56,644 nt of DNA from Flavobacteriales bacterium (GTDB lineage: Bacteria; Bacteroidota; Bacteroidia; Flavobacteriales; Schleiferiaceae). Each line of letters starts with the position of its first letter. The stretch's first letter is position 1. Made by a program: the position numbers and the translations under genes. A model generated the notes under the pieces. It saw only the letters and a program-made list of their open reading frames with translations. It ran no database searches and had not been told where the DNA came from. The stretch covers positions 1 to 56,644 of the forward strand of contig REDE01000122.1 of the NCBI GenBank assembly GCA_007693635.1, written 5' to 3'. Below are positions 42,796-50,694 of this stretch, piece by piece.

Positions 42796-45486
42796 ATGCC
42801 GGCTTATATACGCTGTTTTTTCTTTTGGTTGTTTTTAACATTTTCTAACGGGCTTCTCGCTCAGGTAGAAAATGAGTCTAGCGACACCTTATCGCGAGTT
42901 CCTGTTCACCTCAGGGATTCGGTGCCCTTACCTTCAATGCAGCCAGATACACTTCGCGCGGATACACTTGTTCGCACGCGTGAAACGGGAGGTTTGACTT
43001 TCCGTGATGCCAATGCAATTGACCAAATAATCGACTCTGATGCTAAAGATTCGATCATTACGGACATGCGTTTGGAGAAAACTTTCCTATACAACGAAGC
43101 CGTTGTGGTGTATGGCGACATTCGCCTGGTCGCTGGTTACATGGAAATCGACATGAAAAACAAGGAGGTTTTGGCTACTGGTGTGCTAGATTCTTTGGGG
43201 AATATTGTCCAAAAACCCGTTTTTTCGGAAGGAGGAAAGGAATACCGTACGGATACAATTCGCTATAATTTCGATACGGGAAAAGCAATCATCAAGATGC
43301 TGCTTTCTCAGGAAGGTGAGGGATTTATGCAGGGTCGAAGAGCTAAAAAAATGGATGACGATATCTTGTACATTCAGGGCGCTTCGTACACCACTTGTAG
43401 TCACGAAACGCCTCACTTTCGCATCATGACAACGAGAACGAAAATACTGCCCAACGACAGAATTGTTACGGGTCCGGCCTATGTTGAGGTTTTGGAGTTG
43501 CCTACACCCTTGCTTGTTCCCTTTGGTTTCTTCCCTACGATGGACGAAAAAAAGTCGGGAATTCTAATCCCCGCTTATGGTTCGAGTTTGGACCGTGGTC
43601 ATTTTTTACGCAATGGCGGATTCTATCTTTCCATCAGCGATTATTGGGATTATACGCTGCGGACAGATATATTTTCTCGAGGGGGATACGGTCTGTTTAA
43701 TCAAGTCAATTACGCACAGCGCTATCGCTATCGCGGTAGTTTTAATATCGACTACAACAAAATCGTTATTGGTCGGCCAGAATTTGTCCCCTTTGGGAAT
43801 TACCAAAATTCCAATGATTTTTCCATCCGTTGGAATCATCAGCAAGATCCTAAGGCCAATCCAAACTTGATGTTTTCCGCCAATGTGAATATTGCCACAC
43901 AGCGATTTAATCAGCTGGCTACCCAAAACCCTAATGACTTTCTAGCAAATCAGTTAAATTCATCGATTAACCTTACGAGAAATTTTCCCAATAGACCATT
44001 CACGGTTTCCTTGCAGGCCGGACACGATCAAAGTAACGCTACGGGTAATTTGAATTTGGATTTGCCTACTTTGAACGTAAATATGAACCGCATCATGCCA
44101 TTCAAAAAAAGCACATTTACGGGTAAAGTGGCATGGTACGAGAAAATCACACTCAACTATACGGGTAATTTTCGCAATCGAATTGAAACAACCCTCGATG
44201 ATTTTGATCTTAATCCTGATTTTCTGGCGCAAAATGCTCGATCTGGTGTTCGACACGTTGTGCCTATCGAGGCCAACTACCGAATTTTTAAATACTTCAC
44301 GCTGAGTCCGGGTGTTACGTACAACAATCGATGGAACTTTCACCGAAACTCTTATTCGTGGAATGATAGTCCGGGAGTAATGGCAGTAGATACCGTTCGT
44401 GAAGAGGGTTTTTTCATGGCGCAAAATTTTGATATGCGCGCTAATTTGACAACCAAAATATACGGACAGTTTCGCTATAAAAAAGGACCGGTACAGGCTG
44501 TAAGACACGTGATAACACCCACTGTAGGATTTAGTTACAATCCCGATTTTTCGGATCCTTTATGGGGCATGTATCAAGAGGTTCAGATCAATCCCGAAGG
44601 TGATACGCGCTTATTTGATCGGTTTTCAACCGGACTCGAGCGCAGTGTGGGCCCCGGTAGAAGGGGGGCAGTGACTTTTCGTATCGATAATATTCTTGAG
44701 GGTAAATTGCGTGGCCAAAACGACACAACCGATGGGGTAAAAATTAAATTTTTGGAGGGCTTGAGCATCAATGGTAGCTACAATCTTGCTGCAGAAGAGT
44801 TTCAATGGAGCACCATCAACATAAACGCTCGTACATCTATACTTAAGGGCTTGATATCATTTAACTACGTCACTACCTATGACCCATACGGTCTCGACGA
44901 AAATGGAGTTAGAATCAACGAATTTCAGTACAATATCAACGGTCAAATACTCCGACCACTGACCAATAACTTCAACGTCAGTACGAGTTTGAGCAACCGT
45001 ACTTTTGAATTTTTACAGGCGGGAAAATCCAATCCCTCGAAGCAACCCAACATGGATCCCTTTGATCCGCTGAATGTTGAAAGTGGCTTTGGAGCGTACA
45101 CCACAGGAGATCCGAATTATTTTCTGCTGAACTATTATGTCGATTACAACGCAACTTGGAATTTACGGGTCAATTACATAATCAATACACGATTTGTAGG
45201 GGGCGAGCCCAACACCAACCAAACGGTTGATTTTAGCGGTGATATAAACCTAACTAAATCTTGGCGAATTGGCTTTAGTTCAGGTTACGATATTGTCAAC
45301 AACGGATTTAGTTATACTTCGATGGATTTTTATCGCGATTTGCATTGTTGGGAACTTAGCTGCCGATGGATTCCGTTTGGGGTTCAGCAATCGTATTTCC
45401 TCACATTGGGCGTTCGAGCTCCAATGTTTAAAGATCTCAAGCTTGAAAGACAAAGGGGTATTGGTGACTTTGGACAGCGTTTTTAA
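42796..45486 (+). CDS. lptD: LPS-assembly outer-membrane protein LptD-like
   Basis: An 896-aa outer-membrane protein predicted to insert LPS into the outer leaflet. I start at the ATG (MPAYIRCFFFWLFLTFSNGLLAQ, a good signal peptide), not the TTG at 42745. An OstA/LptA-like N-terminal jellyroll follows (ALDAVVVYGDIRLVAGYMEIDMKNKEVLATGVLDSLGN-like segment, about 100-220), then a barrel with a conserved start LLVPFGFFPTMDEKKSGILIPAYG and many aromatic strands to GDFGQRF, ending in Phe as is typical for BAM substrates. LptE is not recognisable here. Divergent from the amidase; the LptG-like permease lies far off at 2566. Confidence 0.9.
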   Translation: MPAYIRCFFFWLFLTFSNGLLAQVENESSDTLSRVPVHLRDSVPLPSMQPDTLRADTLVRTRETGGLTFRDANAIDQIIDSDAKDSIITDMRLEKTFLYNEAVVVYGDIRLVAGYMEIDMKNKEVLATGVLDSLGNIVQKPVFSEGGKEYRTDTIRYNFDTGKAIIKMLLSQEGEGFMQGRRAKKMDDDILYIQGASYTTCSHETPHFRIMTTRTKILPNDRIVTGPAYVEVLELPTPLLVPFGFFPTMDEKKSGILIPAYGSSLDRGHFLRNGGFYLSISDYWDYTLRTDIFSRGGYGLFNQVNYAQRYRYRGSFNIDYNKIVIGRPEFVPFGNYQNSNDFSIRWNHQQDPKANPNLMFSANVNIATQRFNQLATQNPNDFLANQLNSSINLTRNFPNRPFTVSLQAGHDQSNATGNLNLDLPTLNVNMNRIMPFKKSTFTGKVAWYEKITLNYTGNFRNRIETTLDDFDLNPDFLAQNARSGVRHVVPIEANYRIFKYFTLSPGVTYNNRWNFHRNSYSWNDSPGVMAVDTVREEGFFMAQNFDMRANLTTKIYGQFRYKKGPVQAVRHVITPTVGFSYNPDFSDPLWGMYQEVQINPEGDTRLFDRFSTGLERSVGPGRRGAVTFRIDNILEGKLRGQNDTTDGVKIKFLEGLSINGSYNLAAEEFQWSTININARTSILKGLISFNYVTTYDPYGLDENGVRINEFQYNINGQILRPLTNNFNVSTSLSNRTFEFLQAGKSNPSKQPNMDPFDPLNVESGFGAYTTGDPNYFLLNYYVDYNATWNLRVNYIINTRFVGGEPNTNQTVDFSGDINLTKSWRIGFSSGYDIVNNGFSYTSMDFYRDLHCWELSCRWIPFGVQQSYFLTLGVRAPMFKDLKLERQRGIGDFGQRF

Positions 45487-45514
45487 CAATTCCAATTTCA
45501 CAGATTATGTAGCT

Positions 45515-45522
45515 TACCTTTG
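45515..45522 (+). promoter_or_regulatory. Probable -7 promoter element of recF
   Basis: TACCTTTG matches TAnnTTTG exactly, 20 bp before the recF ATG and 28 bp after the lptD stop. No -33 TTTG. Confidence 0.45.
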
Positions 45523-45542
45523 TGGTCTACTAAAGAACGCTC

Positions 45543-46685
45543 ATGCAGGAATGGATATTAAAGCGACTATCGCTGCTAAATTATAAGAACTACCAAGATG
45601 CGGATTTTGAATTTAGTCCGCAAATAAACTTTATCGTTGGGCCTAATGGCGCGGGAAAAACTAATATTCTCGATGCGATTCACTATTTGAGCACGGGGAA
45701 AAGCTATTTCAATCCCACGGATGCTCAAAATGTTCGACACGGTGAAACCGCTATGAGCATTATGGGAGAATTTGTTCACAATGAATCCACAGAACGGATT
45801 CATTTAGCTTGGGATAAACGCAAGATATTAAAGCGAAATGACGAGAAGTATAAGCGGATGATGGATCATGTGGGGTTGATACCGGTTGTAGTTATCAGTC
45901 CCGCCGATCGAGATCTTATCGTCGACGGTAGTGAATCGCGAAGAAGGTTTTTGGATTCTACATTATCGCAGATTGATCCCGTATACCTCGATCACTTAGT
46001 ACGTTACCACAATGTGCTTAAACAGCGTAATGCATTGTTGAAAAAAGGAATTTCCGACCTATCCCTGCTGGAGATTTACGACGAACAATTCGTGGCTCAC
46101 GGAATTTATATCGCTAAGAAACGACAATCGTTCTGCGATGAATTTGCACCGCAAGTCGCTAATCATTACACTTCCATCGCCGACGGTGTTGATGCTGTTA
46201 GTCTAAAATATAACTCAAAGGTTGATACGGATAAGTATTTGGAGCAGTTGCGTTTGGCTTTTGCAAAAGACCGTGTTTTAGAGCACTCTACCTTTGGAAT
46301 TCACCGCGATGATTTGGATTGTTTGCTCGAAGAACGCCCCATAAAAAAATTTGGTTCGCAAGGTCAGCAAAAAACTTTTTCTATAGCCCTCAAACTAGCA
46401 CAATTCGATTATTTGATGGCAAAAAAAGGATTTAAACCTATTTTACTGCTCGACGATATTTTTGATAAACTCGATGCTTCTAGGGTTAAAAAGATGGTGG
46501 AGAACGTCAGCAGCGGGGTTTTTGGTCAAATATTTATTACCGACACCCATCCAGAGCGGGTAGAGCAGCTTTCCAATTTTACCGGACTTCCAATTTACTC
46601 GATTGAATTACTTCGAAATAACGAAATGACAAGCACAAGTATAGAAGTGTATAACGAGGAAAATAACGAGGTCAATGAGTCATAA
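45543..46685 (+). CDS. recF: DNA replication and repair protein RecF
   Basis: An SMC-like ATPase that loads RecA at gapped DNA with RecOR. The 380-aa protein has Walker A GPNGAGKTNILDAI (about 33), the RecF signature region KFGSQGQQKTFSIALKLAQF and Walker B PILLLDDIFDKLDASR, followed by IFITDTHPERV. The N-terminus MQEWILKRLSLLNYKNYQDADFEF is normal. It overlaps the DUF721 gene by 11 bp, so the two are co-translated, and aroC follows. In many bacteria recF lies by dnaA-dnaN; neither is here. Confidence 0.97.
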   Translation: MQEWILKRLSLLNYKNYQDADFEFSPQINFIVGPNGAGKTNILDAIHYLSTGKSYFNPTDAQNVRHGETAMSIMGEFVHNESTERIHLAWDKRKILKRNDEKYKRMMDHVGLIPVVVISPADRDLIVDGSESRRRFLDSTLSQIDPVYLDHLVRYHNVLKQRNALLKKGISDLSLLEIYDEQFVAHGIYIAKKRQSFCDEFAPQVANHYTSIADGVDAVSLKYNSKVDTDKYLEQLRLAFAKDRVLEHSTFGIHRDDLDCLLEERPIKKFGSQGQQKTFSIALKLAQFDYLMAKKGFKPILLLDDIFDKLDASRVKKMVENVSSGVFGQIFITDTHPERVEQLSNFTGLPIYSIELLRNNEMTSTSIEVYNEENNEVNES

Positions 46686-46962
46686 TCTCAAAGGTATACA
46701 TCAAGTGATAAAGGAGATTGTTCGAGAAAGCGGTTGGGAAGACCGTATGAATGAGCAAAAGCTCTACATTGCTTGGGATGAGCTGATGGGGCCTGCTGTA
46801 GCACGACGGACAGAAAAAATTTATTTACGCAATCGGAAGCTCTACATCCATATCAGTTCATCCGCCTTGAAACACGAATTGAATATGCAGCGCAGTCGAA
46901 TTATCGAACGATTGCGCGAACACTCAAACATGAACCTTGTTGAGCAAGTAATTATACGTTAA
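46675..46962 (+). CDS. DUF721 (DciA-like) protein
   Basis: A 95-aa DUF721 protein. Members of this family include DciA, the helicase-loader replacement for DnaC/DnaI in many bacteria, so a role in replication initiation is possible. Conserved features are the WDELMGPAVARRTEKIYLRNRKLYIHISSSALKHELNMQRSRIIERL core, close to the KH-like DciA domain. It lacks the extra tail of longer DciA proteins. Start ATG lies 11 bp inside recF; aroC begins 1 bp after its stop. Confidence 0.87.
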   Translation: MSHNLKGIHQVIKEIVRESGWEDRMNEQKLYIAWDELMGPAVARRTEKIYLRNRKLYIHISSSALKHELNMQRSRIIERLREHSNMNLVEQVIIR

Positions 46963-46963
46963 T

Positions 46964-48013
46964 ATGTCAAATACGCTCGGAAACAGACTTCGTTTGCACA
47001 CTTGGGGTGAATCTCATGGTCCTCGGGTTGGTGGAGTTATTGACGGCTTCCCGGCCGGCATAACCATAGATATTCAACGTGTGCAATCTTTTTGTGATCG
47101 CCGAAAGCCGGGGCAGAGTAGCATCACAACACCGCGTAAAGAGAGCGACATCATTTGCATTGATTCCGGCATTTTTGAATCGAAAAGCACCGGAACACCT
47201 CTGGCATTTCACTTTGATAATGAGAACACCAAAAGCTCCGATTACGATGCATTAAAAGATGTTTTTCGTCCGGGGCACGCTGATTCAACCTACCAGACAA
47301 AATATGGTTTTCGCGACCATAGAGGTGGAGGACGATCATCGGCACGAGAAACGGCAAATTGGGTTGCAGCGGGTGCTTTGGCAAGTCATATCGTACCCGG
47401 TATTGAAGTCAGGGCTTATGTCGAAGAGATTGGAGGAATTACCATTCCTTCGGGCGCGATTAATTTTCCGGATTATGATGCAGTGGAAAATTCCATTCTA
47501 CGCTGTCCGCATGCGGAAACGGAGCTCAAAATGCTCCGCCTTCTCGAGGAAGTTCGTCAGACGGGTGATAGTTTAGGTGGTGTGATTACCTGCAAGGTTA
47601 AGGGAGTGCCGGCAGGTTTAGGCGATCCGGTTTTTTCTAAATTGCATGCCGAAATAGGCAAAGCCATGTTAAGTATAAATGCGGTCAAAGGTTTTGAGTA
47701 TGGTGCTGGTTTTCAAGCGGCAAGATTACGTGGTAGTGAACATAACGATCTCTTTGATAGCGACGGACGTTTGATTGAAAATAGGGGGGGAGGTATACTA
47801 GGTGGTATTTCCAATGCTGAGGATATAACATTTCGTGTGGCTTTTAAACCCGTTGCAAGTATTTCTGTACCCCAAAATATGCAAACCAAAAGTGGGGGTG
47901 GAACGGAATTATCAGTCAAAGGACGACATGATCCCTGTGTGGTTCCTCGCGCGGTACCAATCGTAGAAGCTTTGACTTATTTCGTATTGGCTGATGCTTA
48001 TTTGGGATTGTGA
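46964..48013 (+). CDS. aroC: Chorismate synthase
   Basis: Last step of the shikimate pathway, converting EPSP to chorismate with reduced FMN. The 349-aa protein has GNRLRLHTWGESHGPRVGGVIDGFPAG at the start, YGFRDHRGGGRSSARETANWVAAGALA in the FMN/substrate site, and RGGGILGGISNAEDITFRVAFKP with GRHDPCVVPRAVPIVEA at the end, all diagnostic. Third gene of recF-DUF721-aroC; it ends 16 bp from the convergent histidine kinase gene with no hairpin seen. Confidence 0.98.
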   Translation: MSNTLGNRLRLHTWGESHGPRVGGVIDGFPAGITIDIQRVQSFCDRRKPGQSSITTPRKESDIICIDSGIFESKSTGTPLAFHFDNENTKSSDYDALKDVFRPGHADSTYQTKYGFRDHRGGGRSSARETANWVAAGALASHIVPGIEVRAYVEEIGGITIPSGAINFPDYDAVENSILRCPHAETELKMLRLLEEVRQTGDSLGGVITCKVKGVPAGLGDPVFSKLHAEIGKAMLSINAVKGFEYGAGFQAARLRGSEHNDLFDSDGRLIENRGGGILGGISNAEDITFRVAFKPVASISVPQNMQTKSGGGTELSVKGRHDPCVVPRAVPIVEALTYFVLADAYLGL

Positions 48014-48029
48014 AGAGTCGATTTATAAT

Positions 48030-49055
48030 CTAATCTTTTGCAAGTGAAAAGGAAAATGTAGACCCAACTCCTTCTTCACTTTGAACTTCAATTCGCTGTT
48101 TGTGCGCCTCTAAAATATGCTTTACAATGGCTAATCCAAGTCCCGAGCCTCCAGCGTCACGGGCGCGAGATTTTTCTACTCGGTAGAAGCGCTCGAAGAT
48201 TCTCGGTAAATCATGTTTGGGTATGCCAAGACCGTTATCGGTAATGGTGATTTTCACGGAATGTGAAAATTCGGAAATACTCAATTCGACCTCTCCATTG
48301 GTAGTTTTACTGTATTTAATGGCGTTCTGTAAAAGATTAATCAAAACTTGTTCAATGCGCTTCGGATCGGCTTTAACCGTAATGGGAGGGTCATAATTTC
48401 TTATCAACCTCAGCTTTACCCCACGCTCTTTTGCAATGGGCTCCATTTGGTCGAGAATATCAATCAATTGTCGATGAAGATCGTAGGGGTTTTGTTTGAC
48501 CACCATAGCGCCGGCCTCCAGTCGGGTTATGAAGTCCAAATCCTCTAAAATACTATTGATGCGCTCGATGCTTTTACTAGCTCGTTTTAGGTATTTTTGA
48601 GCCAACTCAGGCTCTTCTAATGCACCGTCGAGAAGGGTGAGGATGTAGCCCTGAATGGTGAATATGGGAGTTTTTAGTTCGTGACTCACATTTCCTAAAA
48701 ACTCGCGACGATAGCGCTCTCGCTCTTTTAAGGCTTGTATTTCAGCCAGTCGAACATTGTCAAGATTGTCAAGTTCATCCATTATTCGCTTTTCCTTGGT
48801 GGCGAAAAACGAAAATGCAGGCAGTCGGTCAAGTCCTAGTTTTTGATGCACAGATTTTGCTTGTTGGTAGAGTAAGTACTTGGTGATGGAATAAAAAAAA
48901 GCGCCAGCAGCAGCACCTATGGATAGCGAAACCAAGAGATTTTGCCAAGTATCTAGCTTGGAAAAGACGGAAAACAAAAAAAATAAACCAGCAATGACTA
49001 GTCCAAAATAAATGGATAGCAATTGCTGGTTTAAAAACTTATTTGAAGTCTTCAT
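48030..49055 (-). CDS. Sensor histidine kinase (PhoR-like)
   Basis: A 341-aa membrane kinase. Two membrane helices (about 13-32 and 38-60) with almost no periplasmic loop, so sensing may be intramembrane or through a partner. DHp H-box FLGNVSHELKTPIFTIQGYI (His phosphorylated), N-box QVLINLLQNAIKYS, G1/F/G2 boxes TDNGLGIPKHDLPRIFERFYRVEKSRARDAGGSGLGLAIV. It follows its response regulator by 30 bp. The H-box and G-box match the PhoR subgroup of Bacteroidota, but a phosphate role is inference; no pst genes are nearby. Confidence 0.92.
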   Translation of the reverse strand: MKTSNKFLNQQLLSIYFGLVIAGLFFLFSVFSKLDTWQNLLVSLSIGAAAGAFFYSITKYLLYQQAKSVHQKLGLDRLPAFSFFATKEKRIMDELDNLDNVRLAEIQALKERERYRREFLGNVSHELKTPIFTIQGYILTLLDGALEEPELAQKYLKRASKSIERINSILEDLDFITRLEAGAMVVKQNPYDLHRQLIDILDQMEPIAKERGVKLRLIRNYDPPITVKADPKRIEQVLINLLQNAIKYSKTTNGEVELSISEFSHSVKITITDNGLGIPKHDLPRIFERFYRVEKSRARDAGGSGLGLAIVKHILEAHKQRIEVQSEEGVGSTFSFSLAKD

Positions 49056-49085
49056 CGTGGAGTCCGTTTGAGTGGGCTAAGGTAA

Positions 49086-49778
49086 TCAAGCCACCTCAAA
49101 CTTATATCCTACGCCTTTAATCGTGTGAATGTATTTTTCACCAATCTTTTCGCGTATCTTCCGAACGTGAACGTCAATGGTGCGGTCGCCAACAACGACG
49201 TCTTTTCCCCATACGGATTCTAAGATCTCGTCGCGGGTAAAAACTTTACCGGGCTTTGATGCCAACAGGCTAAGCATTTCAAATTCTTTTCGCGGCATGG
49301 AAAGTTTTTGGTCATTAAATCTAACCTGATATTTTTCAATGTTTATTTCCAGTCCTGGGAATTCCATTATACCAGTCATAGGCATGCCTTTTTCCTCGCG
49401 AATTCTTCTAAGAAGCGCCTTGATTCTACTGACCAAGATTTTAGGTTTAATAGGCTTACTGATGTAGTCGTCAGCTCCGGCATCAAATCCAGCAACCTGA
49501 CTGTAATCCTCGCCTCGCGCGGTTAAAAATGCGATTAAGGTATTGCCAACTTCGGGAAGCGCTCGTATTTTTTCGCAGGTTTCGATGCCGTCGATACCCG
49601 GCATCATGACATCTAGTAAAATTAAATGAGGTCTGAATGACTGCGCTAACTCGATAGCATCTCTTCCATTTGAGGCAGTTACAACTTCATAATCTTCCTT
49701 TTTGAGATTGTAACCAACAATCTCTAAAATATCGGGTTCATCATCTACGAGTAGAATTCGGTAGACCCTTTGTTCCAT
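49086..49778 (-). CDS. Response regulator, OmpR/PhoB family
   Basis: A 230-aa regulator: receiver domain with RILLVDDEPDILEIVGYNL (acidic pocket), HLILLDVMMPGIDGIE (phospho-Asp in LLDV) and DDYISKPIKPK (conserved Lys), then a winged-helix Trans_reg_C domain (RKEFEMLSLLASKPGKVFTRDEILESVWGKDVVVGDRTIDVHVRKIREKIG). It is a DNA-binding PhoB-type activator or repressor cognate to the downstream kinase. Three ATTGTTA repeats lie just upstream (49823-49846), a possible site for autoregulation. Confidence 0.95.
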   Translation of the reverse strand: MEQRVYRILLVDDEPDILEIVGYNLKKEDYEVVTASNGRDAIELAQSFRPHLILLDVMMPGIDGIETCEKIRALPEVGNTLIAFLTARGEDYSQVAGFDAGADDYISKPIKPKILVSRIKALLRRIREEKGMPMTGIMEFPGLEINIEKYQVRFNDQKLSMPRKEFEMLSLLASKPGKVFTRDEILESVWGKDVVVGDRTIDVHVRKIREKIGEKYIHTIKGVGYKFEVA

Positions 49779-49822
49779 AATATTTGCTTTTAAATCGAGG
49801 TAAAACTACACACTTTACGACG

Positions 49823-49846
49823 ATTGTTACTATTGTTAAATTGTTA
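49823..49846. promoter_or_regulatory. Three tandem ATTGTTA repeats upstream of the response regulator gene
   Basis: ATTGTTA occurs at 49823, 49832 and 49840 (spacing 9 and 8; TAACAAT on the gene strand). They stand about 14 bp upstream of a near -7 box (TAGTTTTA on the minus strand, 49801-49808). Direct repeats in this position suit an OmpR/PhoB-type regulator, but the 8-9 bp period is shorter than the usual 10-11. Confidence 0.35.
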
Positions 49847-49871
49847 AGCGGTAGGCAACATTTGTATAATA

Positions 49872-50492
49872 CTACTGAAGATCTCGGAGTTGTTGGTGAT
49901 ATTCCTCCATTACATTTTCACGTGTGCTTTTCCATACGCGCTCCTCTTTCACATAAAATGACTCGGAATTTGGGAACTCAATATAGTCTTCGTCTCCAGA
50001 GTTTTCCGGGTAGTATATGCTTAAATCGTATCCTTTAATGTATTTGCCAAAGAGTAAATCGACCTTAGGCAAAAGCTCGTCCATTTCCATCTTCCATGTC
50101 CTGAAGGACTCTTCATAATCAACGATTGTATTGTTCTCCAAAACAAAATATCCGGCTGTGGCAACGAATTTTTCTTTGATACTAGGCGCTCTGCGAATGC
50201 AAACAAAGTACTGTCTGTTGCTTTGTTTGTCGTGATAATAATGTGTGAGCTTATACTTTTTTAGCTCTTTTTCATAATGAGCATCAAAGATCTCCGATGT
50301 TCTAGTGCTGGGTGTCGCCTTGTCGGGCATTTTACCTAAGTATCGAATAATCCCCTTAATCATTTCAGTTTGTTTTTCTTGACTAAGCTGGGTTTCTTCT
50401 ATCCGATAGTTGGGTTGACTACAGGATGATAGTCCGATGACTAATACTGAAAACACAAGAAGTAGTGTCTTTAAATTATTCTGGTGGTTCAT
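49872..50492 (-). CDS. Hypothetical lipoprotein
   Basis: About 206 aa from the ATG at 50492. SPII signal MNHQNNLKTLLLVFSVLVIGLSSC, then SQPNYRIEETQLSQEKQTEMIKGIIRYLGKMPDKATPSTRTSEIFDAHYEKELKKYKLTHYYHD in pieces, and a beta-rich end. The family is unrecognised. The track's 37-codon extension is rejected because a TACCTTTG -7 box (50514-50521) lies inside it. Sits 93 bp upstream of the response regulator gene on the same strand and may be read into it. Confidence 0.74.
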   Translation of the reverse strand: MNHQNNLKTLLLVFSVLVIGLSSCSQPNYRIEETQLSQEKQTEMIKGIIRYLGKMPDKATPSTRTSEIFDAHYEKELKKYKLTHYYHDKQSNRQYFVCIRRAPSIKEKFVATAGYFVLENNTIVDYEESFRTWKMEMDELLPKVDLLFGKYIKGYDLSIYYPENSGDEDYIEFPNSESFYVKEERVWKSTRENVMEEYHQQLRDLQ

Positions 50493-50513
50493 GGTGAGAA
50501 GATAAAATGGGTT

Positions 50514-50521
50514 CAAAGGTA
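50514..50521 (-). promoter_or_regulatory. Probable -7 promoter element of the 49872-50492 lipoprotein gene
   Basis: The minus strand reads TACCTTTG, an exact TAnnTTTG match 21 bp before the ATG. The -33 position is occupied instead by the TGTTA-N4-TAACA dyad, as in activator-dependent promoters. Confidence 0.45.
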
Positions 50522-50522
50522 A

Positions 50523-50540
50523 GATGTTAGAATTAACATC
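50523..50540. promoter_or_regulatory. Inverted repeat GATGTTA-N4-TAACATC, possible operator
   Basis: Two perfect 7-bp arms around GAAT lie 1 bp upstream of the -7 box of the 50492 lipoprotein gene. The 11-mer GATGTTAATTC on the minus strand recurs upstream of the TonB receptor gene (55055-55065). Could bind a dimeric regulator such as a Crp/Fnr-type protein or the neighbouring response regulator. Confidence 0.35.
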
Positions 50541-50624
50541 AGTAATGCGATTTAAAAAAAACGATATAATCGTATGCTGGTAGCGTGTTAGACAGCAAAT
50601 CAATGGTCATATTGATCAGATGGT

Positions 50625-50658
50625 TTAAAAAAGGGGATGATGCATACGCATCATCCCC
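50625..50658 (-). terminator. Intrinsic terminator of the beta-helix lipoprotein operon
   Basis: On the minus strand GGGGATGATGC pairs with GCATCATCCCC (11 bp, 4-nt loop), followed by six T residues. Strong Rho-independent terminator. Confidence 0.9.
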
Positions 50659-50663
50659 AACAG

Positions 50664-50694
50664 GTATTAAACCAACCACCAAATGGTTTAATAC
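50664..50694 (-). repeat. Second hairpin overlapping the stop codon
   Basis: GTATTAAACCA and TGGTTTAATAC form a perfect 11-bp stem with a 9-nt loop. It contains the TAA stop of the beta-helix lipoprotein gene and stands 5 bp before the intrinsic terminator. Possibly an mRNA 3'-end stability element. Confidence 0.6.

Noticed and set aside
43960-44508. 182-aa minus-strand ORF inside lptD
   Set aside because: Shadow of a strongly coding LptD barrel; no recognisable domain.
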